From assembly GCF_013393185.1 (NCBI RefSeq), contig NZ_QJQX01000052.1, positions 186,001 through 250,000 on the forward strand: DNA of 64,000 bases, written 5' to 3'. Under the pieces are notes generated by a model. It saw nothing but the letters and a program-made list of their open reading frames with translations. It made no database searches and had not been told where the DNA came from. Positions 59,456-64,000 of this stretch are shown one piece after another. Position numbers and translations under genes: made by a program. Numbering within the stretch: the first letter of the stretch is position 1; every line of letters starts with the position of its first letter. The stretch is from Sphingobium lactosutens. GTDB lineage: Bacteria > Pseudomonadota > Alphaproteobacteria > Sphingomonadales > Sphingomonadaceae.

Positions 59456-60252
59456 CAGGCCTTACCTTCGGGCTTTGCAGCCCCCTTGCCTTCATCGGTG
59501 GCGGCGGCGGGCTTGGCCGGCGCGTCGGCGGACTTTTCTTCCGCCTTCTTGTTGGCGGCATCGCCAGCACCGGTGTCGGCCTTGCTTTCGGTCGCCTTGG
59601 GGGTCGATGCTGTCGGGGGAGCAGCGGCGGGCGCAGCAGCCGCAGCGGCCTTCTCGTCGCCGGGCAGCACATATTGCGCGCCTTCCCATGGCGACATGAA
59701 GTCGAAACTGCGGAAATCCTGCGCCAGCTTCACCGGCTCATAGACGACGCGCTTATCTTCTTCGGAATAACGCAGCTCGACATAGCCGGTCAGCGGGAAG
59801 TCCTTACGCTGCGGATGCCCCTTGAAGCCATAGTCCGTTAGGATGCGACGCAGGTCGGTATTGCCTTCGAACACGACGCCATACATGTCGAACACCTCGC
59901 GCTCCAACCAGCCGGCGACCGGCCAGAGGTGCGTGACGGTCGGAACGGGCGTATCTTCGTCGGTCGACACCTTCACGCGGACGCGATGGTTCCGCGTGAC
60001 GCTGAGCAAATGGTAGCAAACCTCGAACCGGTCCGGACGCTCCGGATAGTCGACGCCGGCGATTTCCATCAACTGCTGGTAATGGCCCATGTCGCGCAGC
60101 GCGACCATGGCGTTGGCCAGGTCTTCGCGCACGACGGTGAAGCTCAGTTCGTCGGCATGGTCGACGGTTTCGACCAGCATGGAACCCAGCAGGGCGCCGA
60201 TTTCCTCGGCAATACCTTCGGGGTTCACGATCTTGGGTGCGGAATGGGCCAT
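59455..60252 (-). CDS. nuoC: NADH-quinone oxidoreductase subunit C with long Ala/Lys-rich tail
   Basis: 30-kDa type subunit of 265 residues. The core ends around residue 200 after [33 protein letters not shown] and the D-F-M-S-P-W region. About 65 further residues are low-complexity Ala, Lys, Pro and Glu, probably disordered. The start at M-A-H-S was set by the TAA-free core and the nuoB stop two bases before it. Confidence 0.95.
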   Translation of the reverse strand: MAHSAPKIVNPEGIAEEIGALLGSMLVETVDHADELSFTVVREDLANAMVALRDMGHYQQLMEIAGVDYPERPDRFEVCYHLLSVTRNHRVRVKVSTDEDTPVPTVTHLWPVAGWLEREVFDMYGVVFEGNTDLRRILTDYGFKGHPQRKDFPLTGYVELRYSEEDKRVVYEPVKLAQDFRSFDFMSPWEGAQYVLPGDEKAAAAAAPAAAPPTASTPKATESKADTGAGDAANKKAEEKSADAPAKPAAATDEGKGAAKPEGKA

Positions 60253-60253
60253 A

Positions 60254-60808
60254 TTAACGCTCGATCGTCCCGATCCGGCGGATCTTCCGCTGAAGCTGCA
60301 TGATGCCATAGAGCAGAGCCTCGGCGGTCGGCGGGCAACCCGGAACATAGATGTCGACCGGCACGATGCGGTCGCAGCCACGGACTACCGAATAGCTGTA
60401 GTGGTAGTAACCACCGCCATTCGCGCAGCTGCCCATCGAAATCACATATTTCGGGTTGGACATCTGGTCGTAGACCTTGCGGAGCGCCGGGGCCATCTTG
60501 TTGCACAGCGTGCCGGCGACGATCATCACGTCCGACTGGCGCGGAGACGCGCGCGGCGCGGCGCCGAAACGCTCCATGTCGTAGCGGGGCATGTTGACGT
60601 GGATCATTTCCACGGCGCAACAGGCAAGGCCGAAGGTCATCCACCAGAGCGAGCCGGTGCGCGCCCACTGGAACAGTTCCTCGGTCGAGGTGATCAGGAA
60701 GCCTTTGTCATTCACTTCGCTGTTCAGCGAGTCAAAGAAGGCTTGGTCGGGCTGCGTCCCCACCGGCGGCATGGCGCCGGGGATGGGGCTGGTCAGTTCT
60801 ACTCCCAA
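60254..60808 (-). CDS. nuoB: NADH-quinone oxidoreductase subunit B, TTG start
   Basis: Binds cluster N2, the last iron-sulfur centre before quinone. Ligands are in [16 protein letters not shown] and [11 protein letters not shown]. From TTG at 60808 the product has 184 residues; GAAGGGAG sits seven bases before it. A GTG at 60829 would add seven residues but overlap nuoA by 31 bases, and an ATG at 60772 would shorten the N terminus. Confidence 0.95.
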   Translation of the reverse strand: MGVELTSPIPGAMPPVGTQPDQAFFDSLNSEVNDKGFLITSTEELFQWARTGSLWWMTFGLACCAVEMIHVNMPRYDMERFGAAPRASPRQSDVMIVAGTLCNKMAPALRKVYDQMSNPKYVISMGSCANGGGYYHYSYSVVRGCDRIVPVDIYVPGCPPTAEALLYGIMQLQRKIRRIGTIER

Positions 60809-61173
60809 TCGAGTGCTCCCTTCTTCCACGCATAGACGAGGCCGAGCACCAGCTCCGCTATGAAGATCATCATCGTCGCCCAGCCGGCCCAGCCGATCTG
60901 TTCGAGGCTTACAGCCCAGGGAAAGAGGAACGCCGCTTCCAGATCGAAAATGATGAACAGGATGGCGACGAGGTAGAAACGCACATCGAACTGGCTGCGC
61001 GGCTCTTCAAATGCGGGGAAACCGCATTCATATTCGGAGAGCTTGGCAGGGTCGGGCTTGTGCGCACCGGTGAGACGGCCAACCAGCATCGGCAGAAAGA
61101 CGAAGGTGCCGGAAAGCAGCAAGGCGATCCCGAGAAAAATCAGGATCGGCAGATATTGGGCGAGATCGACCAA
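60799..61173 (-). CDS. nuoA: NADH-quinone oxidoreductase subunit A, TTG start
   Basis: First gene of the complex I operon; 124 residues, three membrane helices, with Y-E-C-G-F and [15 protein letters not shown] as family motifs. The start is TTG at 61173, preceded by AGGGGA at good spacing; no ATG fits. A weak start codon on the first gene of a 14-subunit operon is notable. Confidence 0.95.
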   Translation of the reverse strand: MVDLAQYLPILIFLGIALLLSGTFVFLPMLVGRLTGAHKPDPAKLSEYECGFPAFEEPRSQFDVRFYLVAILFIIFDLEAAFLFPWAVSLEQIGWAGWATMMIFIAELVLGLVYAWKKGALDWE

Positions 61174-61265
61174 TGGAATCCCCTGGGCGAAAATTGTATC
61201 TTGGGGCGCGCTTTAGGCCTGCTGCATATGCGAAGCAAGGGGCCAAGGCTGTGAGAATGAATCGC

Positions 61266-61296
61266 AAAAAGGCCAAGCCCTTGAAGAGCTTGGCCT
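61266..61296 (-). terminator. Intrinsic terminator after suhB
   Basis: On the minus strand, AGGCCAAGC and GCTTGGCCT arms (9 bp, 9-base loop) are followed by a T-run (the A-run at 61266-61270). It ends 10 bases past the suhB stop and separates the suhB operon from the nuoA promoter region. Confidence 0.85.
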
Positions 61297-61305
61297 CATT
61301 GGACT

Positions 61306-62121
61306 TTAGCGCAATGCGCCAGCAACAAGCTTGTGCAATTTGCTGTGAATTGCGTCGTTTCCGGCAATGACTTCCTTGCGTTCGATCGCCTGGTCGCCGC
61401 CGCGGAAGTCGCTGGCGAAGCCGCCCGCTTCACGAACCAGCAACAGGCCGGCCGCAACGTCCCAGGGCTGAAGACCGCTTTCCCAATAGCCGTCGTAACG
61501 GCCGGACGCGACATGGGCGAGGTCGAGCGACGCAGCGCCGAAACGGCGGATGCCGGCGACGGAGGGCGCGACCGCGCCAAAGATCCGAGTCCATTCCGCC
61601 ATATTGCCATGGCCCATGAACGGGATGCCGGTGGCGATCACGCAATCGGCAAGGTCGCGGCGGGCGGAGACACGCAGGCGCTGGTCATGACGCCAGGCGC
61701 CCCGACTCTTTTCCGCCCAATAGCTTTCGTCGGTGACGGGCTGGTAGATGAGGCCTGTGGTCACTTCGCGCTTCGACCCGCCGAACAGCGGCTCCTCGAC
61801 CGCGATCGAGATGGCGAAGTGCGGAATGCCGTGCAGGAAGTTGGTGGTGCCGTCGAGCGGATCGATGATCCAGCGCGGCTTGGTGGGATCGCCGGCGATC
61901 TCGCCACCCTCCTCCAGCAGGAAGCCCCAGTCGGGACGCGCCTTCTGCAATTCTTCGACCAGGGTCTTTTCCGCCTGCTGGTCGGCCTTGGACACGAAGT
62001 CGGCCGGCCCCTTGCGGCTGACCTGAAGATGCTCGACTTCGCCGAAATCGCGGCGAAGCTTCGAGCCTGCCTTGCGGGCGGCGCGTTCCATGACGGTGAG
62101 AAGGCCGGAGTGCGATACCAT
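61306..62121 (-). CDS. suhB: Inositol monophosphatase family protein (SuhB-like)
   Basis: Metal-dependent phosphatase of 271 residues: E-E-x-G-E (about 70-75), D-P-L-D-G-T-T-N-F near 88-96 and W-D-V-A-A-G near 218, the magnesium sites of the family. E. coli SuhB also works in rRNA antitermination; other members dephosphorylate NADP, FBP or inositol phosphate. GGAG precedes the ATG by seven bases. Confidence 0.9.
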   Translation of the reverse strand: MVSHSGLLTVMERAARKAGSKLRRDFGEVEHLQVSRKGPADFVSKADQQAEKTLVEELQKARPDWGFLLEEGGEIAGDPTKPRWIIDPLDGTTNFLHGIPHFAISIAVEEPLFGGSKREVTTGLIYQPVTDESYWAEKSRGAWRHDQRLRVSARRDLADCVIATGIPFMGHGNMAEWTRIFGAVAPSVAGIRRFGAASLDLAHVASGRYDGYWESGLQPWDVAAGLLLVREAGGFASDFRGGDQAIERKEVIAGNDAIHSKLHKLVAGALR

Positions 62122-62161
62122 AGTTTTTCTCCGCCGCTCCCAGCGGGAACGGCCTGGTTGG

Positions 62162-62551
62162 TTATTTCTTCGGGGCGGGCTTGGCGGCTGGCTTGCCGGC
62201 GGCGGCGGCAGGGCGATAGCCACAGGTGCCGGCGATCACCGCCAGCATCTGCGACGCGTCCTTGCGATCGACCTTGCCGGCATTGGCGGCAATCACCTTG
62301 TCCGCTTCAGCGCTGATCTCGCCAATCGAATTGGAATAGAGGCAGTCGAACAAGGCGTTCTTGACCGGCTGTTCGACTTCGTTCGACTGCAACGCGGTCA
62401 TGACGATGCGCAGCACATAGGCCGCGCTGTCGAGCTGCGCCTTGGTCGGCGCGGCTCGCGTCGTTTGCGCGCTGGCGCAAGCGGGGAGCGCAACCGGCAA
62501 GGCGCCGATCGCGAAGATGGCGGCCAATGCCGTGCTGCGCCCTTGCCCCAT
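62162..62551 (-). CDS. Secreted small protein of unknown function
   Basis: A 129-residue protein with a signal peptide (to about A-S-A-Q, residue 29), a helical body with two cysteines (F-D-C-L-Y and A-G-T-C-G-Y) that could form a disulfide, and an Ala/Lys/Pro tail ending in P-K-K. I recognise no family. Its ATG overlaps the efp stop by one base, and it lies 40 bp before suhB, so efp, this gene and suhB form one operon. Confidence 0.75.
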   Translation of the reverse strand: MGQGRSTALAAIFAIGALPVALPACASAQTTRAAPTKAQLDSAAYVLRIVMTALQSNEVEQPVKNALFDCLYSNSIGEISAEADKVIAANAGKVDRKDASQMLAVIAGTCGYRPAAAAGKPAAKPAPKK

Positions 62552-63114
62552 CAGTCGGCCCGCTTCACATATTCGCGCTCGTACACGTCCACCACGATGC
62601 GGGTGCCGGTGACGATGTGCGGCGGAACCATGACGCGCACGCCATTGTCGAGGATGGCGGGCTTGTAGCTGGCCGAGGCGGTCTGGCCCTTCACCACGGC
62701 GTCAGCCTCCACAACCGTCGCTTCGATAGTTTCGGGCAGTTGAACGCTGATCGGGCGTTCTTCATACATTTCGAGAACGACCATCATACCGTCCTGAAGG
62801 AAGGCGGAGGCGTCGCCGATCAGATCCTGGGCCAGGTTGATCTGCTCGTAGGTTTCGGTGTCCATGAACACCAGCATGTCGCCTTCGGCGTAGAGATACT
62901 GGAAATCCTTGGTGTCGAGGCGGATACGCTCGACCGTTTCGGCCGACCGGAAACGGACGTTGTTCTTGCGGCCGTCGATCAGGTTCTTGAGTTCCACCTG
63001 CATATAGGCGCCGCCCTTGCCGGGCTGCGTGTGCTGGATCTTCACGGCGCGCCACAGGCTGCCGTCATACTCGATGTTGTTGCCGGGACGAATCTCGACG
63101 CCGCTGATCTTCAT
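62551..63114 (-). CDS. efp: Elongation factor P
   Basis: Relieves ribosome stalling at proline runs. The 187-residue, three-domain protein has the conserved tip lysine K33 in Q-P-G-K-G-G-A-Y, so it is the lysine type modified by EpmA in many bacteria; epmA is not in the window. The ATG at 63114 has a purine-rich upstream region. Confidence 0.96.
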   Translation of the reverse strand: MKISGVEIRPGNNIEYDGSLWRAVKIQHTQPGKGGAYMQVELKNLIDGRKNNVRFRSAETVERIRLDTKDFQYLYAEGDMLVFMDTETYEQINLAQDLIGDASAFLQDGMMVVLEMYEERPISVQLPETIEATVVEADAVVKGQTASASYKPAILDNGVRVMVPPHIVTGTRIVVDVYEREYVKRAD

Positions 63115-63260
63115 GGGAAGAGCCTGCCTATATGTCTGAATGTGGAAAAGAGCCGGCCTCTGGGAGGCTGGGCGCGCCTTTACAGCGGGACGACCCGAAG
63201 GGCAAGGGGGAGCCGGTTCCGCCCTTAACTTCGCACTTTTCCCGCTGATGCTGAAATCAT

Positions 63261-63278
63261 ATTTCCTATGTAGGAAAT
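63261..63278. repeat. 18-bp inverted repeat ATTTCCTA-TG-TAGGAAAT
   Basis: Two perfect 8-base arms around a 2-base centre, in the 216-bp space between the M23 peptidase stop and efp. The compact centre fits a dimeric DNA-binding protein better than an RNA hairpin. It lies about 150 bp upstream of the efp start. Confidence 0.55.
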
Positions 63279-63330
63279 TTTCGAGCGATCCTGCGATGAC
63301 ATTAGCATAAGTTTCGGTCTGTAGGACAGG

Positions 63331-63885
63331 TCAATGCTGGGCCAACAGCGGATAGGGATTGACCGCCCGCCCGCCATGCCATGGCTCACCCGGCTGCATG
63401 ACGTGCACCGCGAAATGGAGATGGGGCGCGGACGGATCGGCATTGCCGGCGCTGCCGACCGTCGCGATCTGCTGCCCACGATGTAGCGCCTGCCCCTCGC
63501 GCAGACCCGGCGTATAGCCGTCGAGATGCGCATAATAATAGACGAACCGACCATCGGTCGATCGCTGATAGAGCGTGCGCCCTCCCTCCGCGCTCCAGTA
63601 CAGCTTTTCCACCCGACCGTCGGCGGCGGCCAGCACCGCCCTGCCCCGCGCCGCCATGATGTCGATCGCATCGTGGGGTCGTGAACCTCCGGCGCGCGGC
63701 TGCGTGAAGGTGTCGGTCAGTGCTGAGGCGGGCACGCCTTCGACAGGAATCAGCAGGACACCGTTGTCTGCGGGCACCACAGCCTTCGACACCGATGGCG
63801 CGTCCGCCGGAACGATCCGTACGCAATAATGCGCGAAGGCGACGCAGAGCAGCAGCGCGAGCGCAATGCCGCCCCACAACCTCAT
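63331..63885 (-). CDS. M23 family (LytM) metallopeptidase
   Basis: Membrane-anchored peptidoglycan endopeptidase of 184 residues. An N-terminal hydrophobic helix (4-22) precedes the peptidase fold with zinc ligands H71, D75 (H-D-A-I-D) and H157 in P-H-L-H-F; H120 and H155 complete the active site. The ATG overlaps the stop of the L,D-transpeptidase gene (ATGA), so the two cell-wall enzymes are made together. Confidence 0.92.
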   Translation of the reverse strand: MRLWGGIALALLLCVAFAHYCVRIVPADAPSVSKAVVPADNGVLLIPVEGVPASALTDTFTQPRAGGSRPHDAIDIMAARGRAVLAAADGRVEKLYWSAEGGRTLYQRSTDGRFVYYYAHLDGYTPGLREGQALHRGQQIATVGSAGNADPSAPHLHFAVHVMQPGEPWHGGRAVNPYPLLAQH

Positions 63886-64000
63886 GCCTGAAACTTCGCC
63901 TTGACCCCGCTCTTGACCATCTGCGCCAGGCGCGCCGCATCCCAGTTGGTCAGGCGGATGCAGCCGTGGCTTTCGGTGCGGCCGATCAGTTGCGGCTCCG
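63882..64000 (-). CDS. L,D-transpeptidase (YkuD), C-terminal end only
   Basis: The window ends inside this gene. The visible 38 residues contain S-H-G-C-I-R-L-T-N, the catalytic motif of YkuD L,D-transpeptidases with the nucleophilic cysteine, which make 3-3 crosslinks or anchor proteins to peptidoglycan. It is coupled to the M23 peptidase gene. Confidence 0.9.
   Translation of the reverse strand, partial: EPQLIGRTESHGCIRLTNWDAARLAQMVKSGVKAKFQA

Noticed and set aside
1..64000. tRNA, rRNA, CRISPR array, insertion sequence, prophage or att site
   Set aside because: No tRNA cloverleaf with CCA-side features, no regular spacer-repeat pattern, no transposase or integrase motif, and gene coupling is continuous across the window.

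Overview
The window reads as a block of core chromosome from an alphaproteobacterium of the order Sphingomonadales, most likely Sphingobium or a close relative. The DNA is GC-rich. Several sequence features point the same way: a double-length Hfq with two Sm domains in one chain, an IspD-IspF fusion, dusB-ntrBC-ntrYX-hfq-hflX as one block, nuoA-N followed by birA-coaX-rnj, and a GTTC-N7-GTTC SOS box in front of lexA. Genes are tightly packed, and many neighbours overlap by 1 or 4 bases (ATGA, GTGA or TGATG), which suggests long co-translated operons. I found no rRNA, tRNA, CRISPR array, insertion sequence, prophage or integrase. No gene-free stretch is longer than about 300 bases.

Layout. 1-8007 (+): the end of a SPOR-domain protein, dacC-like, tmk, holB, metG, tatD, a metallo-beta-lactamase protein, a membrane aspartyl protease and an MHS-type transporter. 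8135-9097 (-): a secreted DUF1028 protein. 9238-10017 (+): mazG. 10085-20502 (-): a D-2-hydroxyacid dehydrogenase, then hflX, tandem hfq, ntrX, ntrY, ntrC, ntrB and dusB. 20608-22309 (+): ispDF and a pncC-type cinA. 22261-23695 (-): a Coq10-like protein and lipA. 23762-30791 (+): carbonic anhydrase, NYN-LOTUS protein, acylphosphatase, trpG, trpD, trpC, moaC, moeA and lexA, with one small minus-strand gene. comEC (-) and gltX-gltA (+) are divergent. 35808-42705 is the least conventional part. It holds a pseudo-histidine kinase without the phosphoacceptor histidine, an all-helical partner, a nucleotidyltransferase-like membrane protein, an Hpt-like protein also lacking its histidine, and an 890-residue membrane coiled-coil protein. 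42718-61173 (-): an AAC(6')-like acetyltransferase, DUF1467, RNase J, coaX, birA and all 14 complex I genes. 61306-64000 (-): suhB, a secreted protein, efp, an M23 peptidase and the end of an L,D-transpeptidase.

Most genes serve housekeeping roles: respiration (complex I, citrate synthase), nitrogen and redox signalling (NtrBC, NtrYX), RNA regulation and decay (Hfq, RNase J), translation (MetRS, GluRS, EF-P, DusB, HflX), cofactors (lipoate, molybdopterin, CoA, biotin ligation, isoprenoids), tryptophan synthesis, DNA replication and repair control (HolB, Tmk, LexA) and cell-wall remodelling. I do not see a clear new defence or mobile system. The best leads for something undescribed are the 35.8-42.7 kb cluster with two degenerate phosphotransfer proteins, the asymmetric tandem Hfq, NtrX without GAFTGA, a histidine-rich insert in NuoL, and several conserved-looking RNA or DNA inverted repeats.
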